A stretch of DNA of 24,127 nucleotides. It comes from a virus. Positions 7,287-15,293 of the stretch are shown here, piece after piece; within the stretch, counting starts at the first letter, position 1; the number at the start of each line of letters is the position of its first letter. Position numbers and translations under genes: made by a program. The stretch is taken from positions 1 through 24,127 of IMG/VR virus record IMGVR_UViG_3300031825_000068; one strand, given 5' to 3'. Under the pieces are notes generated by a model. The model ran no database searches. It was not told the DNA's origin and was given only the letters and a program-made list of their open reading frames with translations.

Positions 7287-8120
7287 ATGTTCAAACCTAC
7301 TTTTATTCCCATGAATCTGCAACATTTTGCAGAGGGCGACACCGGAGCAACCGGAACCGAAACAGGAACCACAGACAGCGGAGCTGCGGGAACTGGGGAT
7401 GTAGACTTTTCCGCACTACTAGGCGACACCGGCCAGGGCGAAGGGCAGACACAAACCCAACAGACCCAAACAGGTGGAGAAAAGACGTTTACCCAGGCTG
7501 ACGTTGACCGCATTATAGGCGAAAGACTAGGCAGGGAACGGGAAAAGTACCAAGGATTCGATCAAACACAAACCCAACTGCAAGCTCTGCAACAGTATGG
7601 TTACAGCCTGAATGATGTTGTGGCTTATCTTGAACAGTCGGCACAAGAGCAATACCATCAACAGATTCAGCAGCAAGCGCAGGAGTTTGGGGTTGCGCCT
7701 CAGATTTTGCAAAAACTCAGCGAGTATGAGCAAAGGTTTGTTGCTCAAGATTATGCCGAAGCCCAAAGGACCCTGGACACCGAAGTAGACCGGATGGGTA
7801 AAGACCCGCAATTTGGCGAGTTCTTCAAGCAAAACGAGACGGAAATCCTGCAAACAGCCCTGAAACTAGGGACTTCCGACTTGGAATCAGCGATGGGCAA
7901 AGTCTTCCTGAAGAAATACCCGGAGATTCGCCAACAGACTACTCAAGCCGGTGAACAGCAAGCAATCCGCCAGATTCAGCAGAGGGGAACTACCCAAGTG
8001 GATGGTTCGGCCCAAAGCGGCGATACTGGCACAGGGGTTCAGTTGTCCAATGAGCAAATGGCAATGGCTAAAGCATTGGGCGTAAATCCTCAGGACTATG
8101 CCAAAAGAATGAAAAAGTAA
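7287..8120 (+). CDS. Head scaffolding protein
   Basis: A 277-aa internal scaffold that guides capsid assembly and is lost before DNA packaging. It has the PMNLQHFAE N-terminal motif typical of Bacillota phage scaffolds (usual form MNLQFFAE). A Gly/Thr/Gln-rich disordered stretch (residues about 18-63) follows, then TFTQADVDRIIGERLGREREKY and long Gln/Glu-rich helices likely to coil. The basic C-terminus (DYAKRMKK) fits a capsid-binding tail. ATG 7287 has GGGAGGT upstream. The order portal, scaffold, decoration, capsid is standard. No protease gene is seen next to it. Confidence 0.85.
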   Translation: MFKPTFIPMNLQHFAEGDTGATGTETGTTDSGAAGTGDVDFSALLGDTGQGEGQTQTQQTQTGGEKTFTQADVDRIIGERLGREREKYQGFDQTQTQLQALQQYGYSLNDVVAYLEQSAQEQYHQQIQQQAQEFGVAPQILQKLSEYEQRFVAQDYAEAQRTLDTEVDRMGKDPQFGEFFKQNETEILQTALKLGTSDLESAMGKVFLKKYPEIRQQTTQAGEQQAIRQIQQRGTTQVDGSAQSGDTGTGVQLSNEQMAMAKALGVNPQDYAKRMKK

Positions 8121-8134
8121 GGGAGTGAATTAAG

Positions 8135-8548
8135 ATGGCTTTTGATTTTCTAAAAGACCTCGCTGGTGCGCCATTAGTGGTTACCAACGAGTTTTTCATG
8201 ACCAACTCCGAGGCTTGCACCAAAGGGCAGGCATTGTATTTTGTGAGTGGTAGGTTAACCACCGCCGTAGCAGCCGGAGCAATCGCAGTTATTGCTCAGG
8301 AGACCAAGGCCGCCGGAACTGATGTTAAACCCCAAGTGGCAATTGTAAGTCCGACTCAGGTCTGGCGGGTTGGCTATACCGGTACCCCCGACGCAGCTTT
8401 CGTCGTAGGCCAAAATGCCGCCGACCTTGCCTCCGGTGGGTTACTGGCAAACGCAGCTGACGTAACCGGCGGGCCGCTGGCGATTATCGCCAAGGATACC
8501 ACAACCACAAAAGTCGATGTAATCATCAAGAACCGGCAACTATCATAG
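8135..8548 (+). CDS. Probable head decoration or capsid accessory protein
   Basis: A 137-aa Ala/Thr/Val-rich protein with short beta-strand-like segments: ALYFVSGRLTT, AIAVIAQET, PQVAIVSPTQVWRVGYTG, GPLAIIAKD and KVDVIIKN. The pattern is like DUF2190-type or other small beta-barrel capsid cement proteins, which bind the outside of the shell and stabilise it. The position directly between scaffold and major capsid genes supports this. The assignment is by fold pattern and context, not a named motif. ATG 8135 has AAGGGAGTGA upstream. A terminator-like hairpin overlaps its stop codon. Confidence 0.6.
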   Translation: MAFDFLKDLAGAPLVVTNEFFMTNSEACTKGQALYFVSGRLTTAVAAGAIAVIAQETKAAGTDVKPQVAIVSPTQVWRVGYTGTPDAAFVVGQNAADLASGGLLANAADVTGGPLAIIAKDTTTTKVDVIIKNRQLS

Positions 8549-8567
8549 GTTGACCGGTTTAATTTTT
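8531..8567 (+). terminator. Terminator-like hairpin between decoration and capsid genes
   Basis: AACCGGCAAC (8531-8540) pairs with GTTG and CCGGTT (8549-8559) with one bulged A and an 8-nt loop, then TAATTTTT. The left arm lies in the last codons of the upstream gene. It could attenuate read-through or protect the capsid mRNA 5' end. Confidence 0.6.
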
Positions 8568-8587
8568 GAAAAGAAAGGGTGATATCA

Positions 8588-9475
8588 ATGATAGTACAAG
8601 GTAACTGGGGGGAATTATTACTCCCTGGGCTAAGAACAATCTATGATCTGCATTTCAAGTCGCTGCCTGACTTTATGGGGCAGCTTTTTAATGTCCAAGG
8701 CACCACTAAAAAGACTGAGGAATCTCTTGGCGTGGGTGCTCTAGGATTAATGGAAGCATGGACCGGCACCGTGGCCTATGAAGATCCTAATAAGGGCTAT
8801 AAGTCCAGCTACACCCAGGCAAAATACTCCAAAGGCCTGCAAATCGAGGAAGAAATGGTCAGATTTGACCAGTATAACGAAATCAAGAAGCGTACCAAAC
8901 GGTTAGCTACTGCGGCGCACTACACCCGTCAAAATCATGGTGCTAGCGTGCTTAACAATGCGTTCGCAACCGTACTTGGCCCTGACGGGAAAGTGCTGTG
9001 TGCTACTGACCATCCTTATTCACCGTCTGATGCCACCACTCAAAGCAATAAAGGTACTACTGCATTGTCTCTCGATGCCGTAGATACTACTTATGTTGCT
9101 ATGACTGCTTGGACGGACGATAAGGGCAACAAGGTAGCTATTAATCCCGACACCTTAATTGTACCTCCTGGTCTGCGGAAAACCGCCCTGGAGATTGTCA
9201 AAAGCCCCAAGAACCCGACCAACGCGGATAACGCTGTCAACGTCTATGAGGGTGAATTCAAGGTTATTGTCCTGCCATTCCTGACCGACACTAATAACTG
9301 GTTTATGGCAGACTCTACCCTGATGAAGGACTTCCTTAACTGGTATGACAGCCGGAAGCCTGACTTCTCCGACACTGTAGACTTCGACACTGAAGTTGCA
9401 AAGTACAAGGTTGTTGGAAGCTGGGCATATGGGTGGGATCACTGGCAGTTTATTTATGGTCACTTGGTGGCCTAG
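8588..9475 (+). CDS. Major capsid protein (Mu gpT-like)
   Basis: A 295-aa protein resembling the Mu-like major head subunit (gpT) family. Its features are an N-terminal region with EAWTGTVAYEDP and YSKGLQIEEEM, a central AAHYTRQNHGASVLNNAF, CATDHPY, INPDTLIVPPGLRKTALEI, and a C-terminal NWFMADS...GWDHWQFIYGH. These are the usual landmarks of this HK97-fold branch. It would form the icosahedral shell. The start is ATG 8588 with AAAGGGTGA 5 nt upstream; GTG 8579 lies inside that site. It is preceded and followed by hairpins, so its message may be processed or stabilised separately. Confidence 0.88.
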   Translation: MIVQGNWGELLLPGLRTIYDLHFKSLPDFMGQLFNVQGTTKKTEESLGVGALGLMEAWTGTVAYEDPNKGYKSSYTQAKYSKGLQIEEEMVRFDQYNEIKKRTKRLATAAHYTRQNHGASVLNNAFATVLGPDGKVLCATDHPYSPSDATTQSNKGTTALSLDAVDTTYVAMTAWTDDKGNKVAINPDTLIVPPGLRKTALEIVKSPKNPTNADNAVNVYEGEFKVIVLPFLTDTNNWFMADSTLMKDFLNWYDSRKPDFSDTVDFDTEVAKYKVVGSWAYGWDHWQFIYGHLVA

Positions 9476-9493
9476 TCTTAACTAAAGGTTTTG

Positions 9494-9513
9494 GGGCAGG
9501 TTAATTCCTGCCC
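9494..9513 (+). terminator. Hairpin after the major capsid gene
   Basis: GGGCAGG (9494-9500) and CCTGCCC (9507-9513) with a TTAATT loop. The T-rich tract is weak and delayed (TAATTTT), so it is either an inefficient terminator or an mRNA-stabilising hairpin. Confidence 0.5.
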
Positions 9514-9537
9514 TGCCTAATTTTGGAGGTGAAACCA

Positions 9538-10080
9538 ATGGGATACACCCATTTTGACCAAGTAGCTGGAGTTAACGGTTTAGCTGTAGGCGCAAAAGGT
9601 GCAGAGGTTGCCGTTGCTAGCGCGACCGGACAACTCTCCCACCTAGGAACAGCACTAACACCAACAGCCGCAGAGATTAACAAACTAGCAGGCCTTGGTA
9701 CTGGCAGTTTCGTTGTCGGTCAAAAGTTTGAAGTTACTTTCCCGCAGATAGCTGCTGCAGACGTGGCTAAAACCTTCTTTATTGCTCCTGCGGCCTGTAA
9801 AATTGTATCTGGTTACGAACGACACGTTACCGTAGCAGGGCAAGCAGGAGTATTGACAATTGAAAAACTGACAGCAGCACAGGCCCCTGGTTCTGGCGGC
9901 GATTGTTTCACAACTGGTTGGGATTTGACAAGCACAGCGAATACATCAGTAAGTAAAACAGCAGTAACCACAGCGGTGGGGACACTTGCGGCAGGTGATG
10001 CGTTGTGCTTAAAGATGCAATCAGGTGCGGCCACATCTTACGCCCTGGGAACAATTACGGTTACGATGCAGTGGGTATAA
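9538..10080 (+). CDS. Virion structural protein, head-fibre or decoration-like
   Basis: A 180-aa Ala/Thr/Gly-rich protein. Residues about 40-56 contain LTPTAAEINKLAGLG, a short motif seen repeatedly in phage fibre and surface proteins. The remainder looks all-beta: KFEVTFPQIAAADVAKTFFIAP, GVLTIEKLTA and LGTITVTMQWV. A surface beta domain attached to the capsid or neck is likely, since it follows the capsid gene immediately. The start is ATG 9538 with GGAGGTGA (9525-9532) 5 nt upstream. I cannot assign a named family. Confidence 0.6.
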   Translation: MGYTHFDQVAGVNGLAVGAKGAEVAVASATGQLSHLGTALTPTAAEINKLAGLGTGSFVVGQKFEVTFPQIAAADVAKTFFIAPAACKIVSGYERHVTVAGQAGVLTIEKLTAAQAPGSGGDCFTTGWDLTSTANTSVSKTAVTTAVGTLAAGDALCLKMQSGAATSYALGTITVTMQWV

Positions 10081-10086
10081 TCGAGT

Positions 10087-10112
10087 AGGAGGGGGCTAAA
10101 GCTCCCTCTTTT
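10087..10112 (+). terminator. Intrinsic terminator-like hairpin
   Basis: AGGAGGGGGC (10087-10096) pairs with GCTCCCTCTT (10101-10110) with G-U pairs and a TAAA loop. TTTT (10109-10112) overlaps the stem end. It lies just after the 180-aa structural gene. Confidence 0.6.
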
Positions 10113-10129
10113 CGCCTATGGAGGTAGTT

Positions 10130-10354
10130 ATGAAAACCACCGAGGAATTATTATCACAACCACAAAATACCAGCACAAACGACCTTTTGCAAGCTATCTT
10201 GCGGGAGGTTTATTTGCATAGGAAGGAGTGCGAAAAATGCAGACAAGAGGGGAATTCTTTGAAAAAATTATCATCGATGCAGCAGCAATCCGGGACACCA
10301 ACGCAGTCACCTCGCAAAAAGCAAACCTCCAAGGCCTCAGCAAAAAAGGTTTAG
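10130..10354 (+). CDS. Small protein with possible frameshift-linked second domain
   Basis: A 74-aa ORF starting at ATG 10130 with GGAGGT upstream. Residues 1-40 are helical (TEELLSQ..NDLLQAILREVYLHRKECEKC), a form common at the N-terminus of small phage head/neck proteins. Residues about 41-74 are low-complexity Ser/Gln/Lys sequence, which fits overprinting by the next gene in the -1 frame. The last codons read GCA AAA AAG GTT TAG, so an A AAA AAG slippery heptamer lies two codons before the stop. A -1 slip there would give a 153-aa fusion with the C-terminal beta domain of the next ORF. Function unknown. Confidence 0.55.
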   Translation: MKTTEELLSQPQNTSTNDLLQAILREVYLHRKECEKCRQEGNSLKKLSSMQQQSGTPTQSPRKKQTSKASAKKV

Positions 10355-10590
10355 TAGTGATTAATGGCTTAAACCAAAATATTAACGTGCAACTTCAGGG
10401 AGGCTCAGATAATACTACATTTATAAATGTCGGTACTGCTCAAACCGTGAATAACGGCACTAATGCCATTATCGGCGAAAATGAAGTCGCACAACTAAAG
10501 AACTACTTTCCATACCTCAGGGCAATAATCACGGCGGCTTTAGCCCCAGCAAGCGGAACTTGCTCTGTTATTGCAGTAGCCAGCTTATAA
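10237..10590 (+). CDS. Small beta-rich virion-associated protein
   Basis: A 117-aa protein with strands separated by short turns: KIIIDAAAI, ANLQGLSKKGLVVINGLNQNI, VQLQGG and LRAIITAAL. The pattern resembles small jelly-roll-like domains of phage neck or surface proteins, where an LxxLNQ-type strand is common. ATG 10237 has AAGGAG (10223-10228) 8 nt upstream, so it can be translated by itself. It overlaps the preceding ORF by 118 nt in the -1 frame. It could therefore be a separate overlapping gene, or also the second half of a frameshift product. Confidence 0.65.
   Translation: MQTRGEFFEKIIIDAAAIRDTNAVTSQKANLQGLSKKGLVVINGLNQNINVQLQGGSDNTTFINVGTAQTVNNGTNAIIGENEVAQLKNYFPYLRAIITAALAPASGTCSVIAVASL
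10342..10348 (+). other. Candidate -1 slippery heptamer A AAA AAG
   Basis: In the frame of the 74-aa ORF the codons are GCA AAA AAG GTT TAG, an exact X XXY YYZ arrangement of the efficient bacterial A AAA AAG heptamer, two codons from the stop. The -1 frame downstream is the beta-rich ORF. A GGTTTA/TAAACC stem (10348-10353, 10370-10375) begins immediately after the heptamer, which is closer than the usual 5-9 nt spacer. The signal is therefore weaker than the one at 18609. Confidence 0.4.
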
Positions 10591-10595
10591 AACAT

Positions 10596-10618
10596 CCCCC
10601 GACCGCAAAGGCCGGGGG
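10596..10618 (+). terminator. GC-rich hairpin before the connector gene
   Basis: CCCCCGACC (10596-10604) pairs with GGCCGGGGG (10610-10618) with one mismatch and a GCAAA loop. It is followed by TTCCTCTTC, not a true T run, so termination may be weak. Confidence 0.5.
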
Positions 10619-10644
10619 TTCCTCTTCGGAAAGGGGTGAAAGTA

Positions 10645-11229
10645 TTGAATTTCGCAGCATTAAAAACTCAGGTTGAAAGTGTGACCGGCACGAGCACAGA
10701 AACCGGACGGTTCCTGAATGAAGGACAATTGGAATTAGCGCAGGAATCGAAAAGGCGCAAGAAAGTTTCCATAGCCATAACCGCAGGGGTAGCCACAATC
10801 CCAACAGACTGCCTGGTTATCCATACCATTAGGTATGGCAGTGCATCTTTGGGTTATGCCGACCTCGACCAAGATAAGCCAACAATGGACATTTCTACGT
10901 CCACTACAGATACACCGATCAAATATGCTGTCCTAGATGGGCAGATTTTACTTAATACTCTGGTTACCGTGACCGCCTTATCAAACACGGCAGTTCTTTT
11001 CTATACTCCCAAGCCAGCCACAATGACTCTCGATGCCGACAACCCCGAGTTAACCAATGCCGATACTGCATTGATCTACTATGGCAGATGGAAGAATTAT
11101 GTTGAGGGTGAGGATATCCAGGAAGCTGCTTATTGGGAAAACGAATGGTATAAAAAGGCTGAGGAATGGATTCAGATGGATGCAGAACTAAACTCCGAAC
11201 CGCCGCAACAACAAAAGACTGTGTGGTGA
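10645..11229 (+). CDS. Head-tail connector / adaptor protein
   Basis: A 194-aa protein with the usual adaptor layout. The N-terminal helices contain GRFLNEGQLELAQESKRRKK, a beta-rich middle part follows (VSIAITAGVATIPTDCLVIHTIRYG), and the C-terminal helices are YYGRWKNYVEGEDIQEAAYWENEWYKKAEEW. These are features of podovirus/siphovirus adaptors (P22 gp4 or SU10-adaptor type) that bind under the portal. The start is taken as TTG 10645, 5 nt after AAGGGGTGA (10631-10639). The in-frame GTG 10636 is part of that ribosome-binding site. It is directly followed by the gp10-like hub, matching the P22 order gp4-gp10. Confidence 0.75.
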   Translation: MNFAALKTQVESVTGTSTETGRFLNEGQLELAQESKRRKKVSIAITAGVATIPTDCLVIHTIRYGSASLGYADLDQDKPTMDISTSTTDTPIKYAVLDGQILLNTLVTVTALSNTAVLFYTPKPATMTLDADNPELTNADTALIYYGRWKNYVEGEDIQEAAYWENEWYKKAEEWIQMDAELNSEPPQQQKTVW

Positions 11230-11234
11230 TATAA

Positions 11235-12656
11235 ATGATAAGACCTGCACAATATCAATATAAGCCTCAGCAATTCAATTATAAAGAATGGCCCATAATC
11301 GACCTCTCCGGCGGCAAGAATGACTTTCTGGACGATAATCTCATTAAAGGCAACCAAGCCACCGATCTGCAGAATGTTATTTGTGTCACCATAGGCCGCC
11401 TACAAAAGCGTAAAGGGCAGGCTAAACTAAATACTGCCGCTTTAGCAGGAGCCATTCAGGGGCTTTATGCCTACTATTACGGCGCAACTCTGCAAAACCG
11501 CCGAATTATCACAGTTTCCAATGGTGTCGCCTACTATTGGGATGGTGCGGCCTTCCAATCATTCCGGACCGGTCTATCCACTACCAACCAAGTCCAATTT
11601 ATTACCGGCGTTAACTACATGATGGGCTTTGATGGCACTGCGCCATTCAAATATGACGGGACAACCGCCTCAACCTTGGCGAATGCGCCAACAACCGGAA
11701 AATGTCCGGTTCTGCATAAAGAAAGCGTGTTCGTTATCACTGATCTGGACACTATCAGGTGGTCTGACCCATTCAAGCCCGAATCATGGCCCGGGGTCAA
11801 TGTTTGGCAATTCGACAAGGGCGATGGTGACGAACTTGCTATGGCAGTCCCTTTTGGTGGGCAATATTTAGCCTGCAAAAAGCGGAAAATCCACCTATTG
11901 AGGGGAAGTAGTCTTGATGATTTCCGTTCTGATATAGTCGACAACAACCATGGAGTAGTCGGACAGAGGGCGGGAATCGTGCTCGAACCGTATTTCTACT
12001 ATGTCAGCTATGATGGAATCATGCTATTTGATGGTATCAAGTCAACCAACCTGACTGCTGAAACTATTCCCCTGACCTGGGCAGGGGTAAATAAAGCCCA
12101 GTTAAGCAAAGCAGTGGCCGGATACAACCCGGCATATAACCACCTATGGTTTCATCTTCCGGAAGGAGCTAGCACTACTAATAACTTGGTGCTGGTTTTT
12201 GACTTGAACTTCAAAACCCTATGGATATTCCGGGGCATCGAAGCTGCCGCAATGATGCAGTTTAACGACGGCACCAACCTGAAAACTTACACCGGACATG
12301 CTACATTAGGCCATGTTGTTGAGCAGAATATAGGCTTCAACGACTTGGGAGTAGCCATTACATCCTACTGGCAGGGCGGAGCATTCGACGACGGGGATCC
12401 TGTTCGAGTGAAGAAAATCAAAAAGCACTTCGCAGCAGATGCCAACGGCCTGAACGATGCTACCTTCAAATACCGGCTGAACTATGGCGCATGGCAGACA
12501 CCTACGGCCCAAACTGACAAGGATAACGTTCGGAAATATCGGATACCTAATGGCAAATGCCGCCAGTTTCAGCCTCGCTATGAACACGCCGTATTAGACC
12601 AGGACTTCACGCTGTCCGGTGCTAAAACACTCTTTGACCCGGGGAGGGATAAGTAG
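11235..12656 (+). CDS. P22 gp10-like tail hub / stabilisation protein
   Basis: A 473-aa protein, almost exactly the length of P22 gp10. It starts with a GGKNDFLDDNLIKGNQATDLQNV segment followed by a series of repeated short beta blades: ITVSNGVAYYWDG, YMMGFDGTAPFKYDG, ESVFVITDLDTIRWSDP, YYVSYDGIMLFDG and YNHLWFHLPEG. This pattern fits a beta-propeller-type hub that plugs the portal-adaptor channel and carries tail appendages. ATG 11235 follows GGTGATATAA. The stop TAG shares bases with the next gene's GTG, so the two are coupled. Assignment is by pattern, length and gene order. Confidence 0.7.
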   Translation: MIRPAQYQYKPQQFNYKEWPIIDLSGGKNDFLDDNLIKGNQATDLQNVICVTIGRLQKRKGQAKLNTAALAGAIQGLYAYYYGATLQNRRIITVSNGVAYYWDGAAFQSFRTGLSTTNQVQFITGVNYMMGFDGTAPFKYDGTTASTLANAPTTGKCPVLHKESVFVITDLDTIRWSDPFKPESWPGVNVWQFDKGDGDELAMAVPFGGQYLACKKRKIHLLRGSSLDDFRSDIVDNNHGVVGQRAGIVLEPYFYYVSYDGIMLFDGIKSTNLTAETIPLTWAGVNKAQLSKAVAGYNPAYNHLWFHLPEGASTTNNLVLVFDLNFKTLWIFRGIEAAAMMQFNDGTNLKTYTGHATLGHVVEQNIGFNDLGVAITSYWQGGAFDDGDPVRVKKIKKHFAADANGLNDATFKYRLNYGAWQTPTAQTDKDNVRKYRIPNGKCRQFQPRYEHAVLDQDFTLSGAKTLFDPGRDK

Positions 12657-15280
12657 TGAAATATCCGGTTTTGCAATTACCATACAGAATAACCGGCATG
12701 GACGATACCCTCCCTGTCCGTGTCCAGCGTAATCTTGATGCTATTGCCGATGCCATAGCTCAAATGCAGAAGTACGAGAATGCCTATGGCTTGGGCGCAA
12801 ATGACCTGCTGACGAATACTGTAGCTGACGAGCGGTTAGGTGCTTCCATAGCCGGATTTAAGCGTCCTTCTGTAGCTTATAAGCAAGATGGCACCCAAGT
12901 CCTTGCTAACCTCCCACGCTACGAATATGCACGCCAAGCGGCTCCTGTATGGTCTGATTTATTTAATGTTGATGATTTAGCACAATATACCTCTGGCGGT
13001 GATGTAGCGGCTACATGGAGTATTAGTGGTGGTGTGTTAAGTGGTACAGGTGGTACTCAGGCAACTTTAATTAAGAATAGCTTAACTCTGGCTGATTGCG
13101 AGATTGAGGTTAATTGTGACCAGGCACATGTTGCTGGAATTGTAGCGAGATATCAGGATAATAATAATTATTATCTTTTGGAAACATTAGATGATAGTAG
13201 TCCTACACCTACACAAAATTTAAAGATTTGGAAGCGTGTTAGTGGTACTTTTACAAACATAATTAATACTGATGTAACTTGGGTAAGAGGCACGTCTAAG
13301 CTAATTAAGTTTAGTTTAAATGGTAATTTATTAGAAGTTTGGTTTGATGGGGTAAAAGTAATCAGTGTTACTGATACCACTTTCACAAGTGGTGGAGTAG
13401 GTTTGAGAAATAATAATGCTACAGCCGTTCGTTTTCTTGACTTCAAAGTCTATCAAGCAAGCCAAGCGTTGATGATGGAGGAAGGGACGACAAATATTGT
13501 TGCAACATGGCCCACTGGCTTTGCCGGGTCTGGTGATGCCGGTGGCTCTGCTACTGATATAGGTGTGCAAACCGGAGCGGCAGGTAGCACAGTGAGATTA
13601 GCAAACACGGGTGCCACAGGATACAGTTATACAAACTATAACGCTTGTTATACCTTAAGTCCTTCAACAACATATACTTTAAGGTTTAAGGTACGTGGTA
13701 CGGTAGCCACTGGAAAATTTATTTATTTTGTATTAAGTAAAACAGGAACACTTATACAAACACAAGCCTCTCCCACTTTAACTGCAAATTTCCAAACGAT
13801 AACAAAAACATTTACAACCACAGCCGATATCACAGGAACAAATCAATATATTCGTTTTGACCACAATGGAAATGATACTGGATACATTGAAATTGCGGAA
13901 GTAACACTGATTCAAAAAGGATATGCGCTGGGTTTTCCTGGTTATAGTACTTCCCGTTCAGCCGAAACCTGCGCAATGCCCGTATCAGGTATATTTGCAA
14001 AGAACAATTGGGCAGTGGAGATGACTTATACGCCTAAAGCAAACTTTTATAGTGTGACAAGCGGTCATTTATGGTTTTGCGTTATTGATGGCAGTAATTA
14101 TTACTCTATTCGTATTGAACAAACCACTGGTTATATTGCATTGCACGTTGTTTCTGGTGGCGTGACAAAATCAATCATTGGTACAACTCCAATAGCAGTA
14201 GACACTCAATATTTCATCACAGCTTCAGGGGATGGCGCAAACATGAGGTTGTGCGTAAACGGTAATCAGATAGGTTCTGATTTAGCCTATACCGAACCTG
14301 TAGGGGCTTTGCCTACTCTTATGTATATCGGCACCAATGAAACGGGTGCAGTTCCGTGTAACGGCCTCATAGACGACCTTCGTTTTTCATCTAGGGCAAG
14401 GACCTACAGAGAGCATTACGATGCCTGGAAGAAGGGCACACCGTTAGAAGTAGATGATGTAACTACTCTTAAGCAGGATTTTAGCGGTACTTTGCGTCCA
14501 ACTGTGCGTAGTCGCACAAGAGAAGAAGAGATTCCAATTACTGCGGATAAAATGGTCACAATTATAGACGACCGTGATTCTGCAATTGTTTATACTCCTT
14601 CGCCAACTCCACCTGGAGCAGACATGAATCCTACGGGTCCATGGTATCAATGGTATGGGAGTATGTTTTATTATGACAAAACTATAATAATAGGAGATGG
14701 CGCGCGTGCGGAAACCCAAAGCCTTGAATATTCTTTCACAGGAAGCTCTATTAGTATAATCGCCAATACAGGCTCAGATTGCGGGAAAATCGACGTTTAT
14801 ATAGACAACGTTCTTGATGCAACAGTCGATTTATACAATGCTTCATGGTCACTAGGAAGGGATGAAGTATATAAAATATCTAATCTCTCTTACGCCACAC
14901 ACACAATAAAAATCGTTGTGCGTACAGACAAAAACCCTGCTTCGACAGCATATTTCTTTTTTTTCGATGGGCTTAGAATAGGTCGCGGTTTAAATATTAA
15001 ACAACTAGACATTAGTGTTGCTCGTCAAGTTGTTAATATAGTAACAAACGCTAACGGCTATGGTTCTCTTAATGTAGGTGGATATGAACCGGGCGGGCAA
15101 ACAGGCCCATGGCTCATGCTCTGCATTACTGGAGTTAGGTTATATAATAATCCTAATCCCGACAGCCTTACCGCCAATAAACCCAAAGTTGGCTTCAGAA
15201 CTCAATTGTTATATGTATGGGATGGCCCAGTGAGTTCTACTGTGCAATTAGAGTATTCAATTCTATTAATAACCAAATAA
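12656..15280 (+). CDS. Modular tail fibre with lectin-like domains
   Basis: An 874-aa receptor-binding candidate. Residues 1-95 are a likely virion anchor (IADAIAQMQKYENAYGLGAND...FKRPSVAY). Residues about 99-266 form a LamG/jelly-roll-like domain (WSISGGVLSGTGG, YYLLETLDD, GNLLEVWFDGVKV, GVGLRNNN). Residues about 279-420 look like a CBM4/9-type module starting at EEGTTNIVATWPTGFA. Residues about 445-580 are a second LamG-like domain ending NGLIDDLRFSSRART. Residues about 675-777 form another beta sandwich (SYSFTG, IDVYIDNVLDATVDLYN). The last 100 residues are unassigned. Codons in the domain region (about 13000-14400) look more A+T-rich than the neighbours, as expected of swapped host-range modules. 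The start is GTG 12656 with GGGAGGG upstream. Confidence 0.8.
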   Translation: MKYPVLQLPYRITGMDDTLPVRVQRNLDAIADAIAQMQKYENAYGLGANDLLTNTVADERLGASIAGFKRPSVAYKQDGTQVLANLPRYEYARQAAPVWSDLFNVDDLAQYTSGGDVAATWSISGGVLSGTGGTQATLIKNSLTLADCEIEVNCDQAHVAGIVARYQDNNNYYLLETLDDSSPTPTQNLKIWKRVSGTFTNIINTDVTWVRGTSKLIKFSLNGNLLEVWFDGVKVISVTDTTFTSGGVGLRNNNATAVRFLDFKVYQASQALMMEEGTTNIVATWPTGFAGSGDAGGSATDIGVQTGAAGSTVRLANTGATGYSYTNYNACYTLSPSTTYTLRFKVRGTVATGKFIYFVLSKTGTLIQTQASPTLTANFQTITKTFTTTADITGTNQYIRFDHNGNDTGYIEIAEVTLIQKGYALGFPGYSTSRSAETCAMPVSGIFAKNNWAVEMTYTPKANFYSVTSGHLWFCVIDGSNYYSIRIEQTTGYIALHVVSGGVTKSIIGTTPIAVDTQYFITASGDGANMRLCVNGNQIGSDLAYTEPVGALPTLMYIGTNETGAVPCNGLIDDLRFSSRARTYREHYDAWKKGTPLEVDDVTTLKQDFSGTLRPTVRSRTREEEIPITADKMVTIIDDRDSAIVYTPSPTPPGADMNPTGPWYQWYGSMFYYDKTIIIGDGARAETQSLEYSFTGSSISIIANTGSDCGKIDVYIDNVLDATVDLYNASWSLGRDEVYKISNLSYATHTIKIVVRTDKNPASTAYFFFFDGLRIGRGLNIKQLDISVARQVVNIVTNANGYGSLNVGGYEPGGQTGPWLMLCITGVRLYNNPNPDSLTANKPKVGFRTQLLYVWDGPVSSTVQLEYSILLITK

Positions 15281-15293
15281 GGGGGTTGTTTAT

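Noticed and set aside
8579-8590. GTG and TTG starts a few codons upstream of several genes (8579, 9523, 10228, 10636, 4091, 198)
   Set aside because: Each lies inside the ribosome-binding site of the next start downstream, so the downstream start was used.
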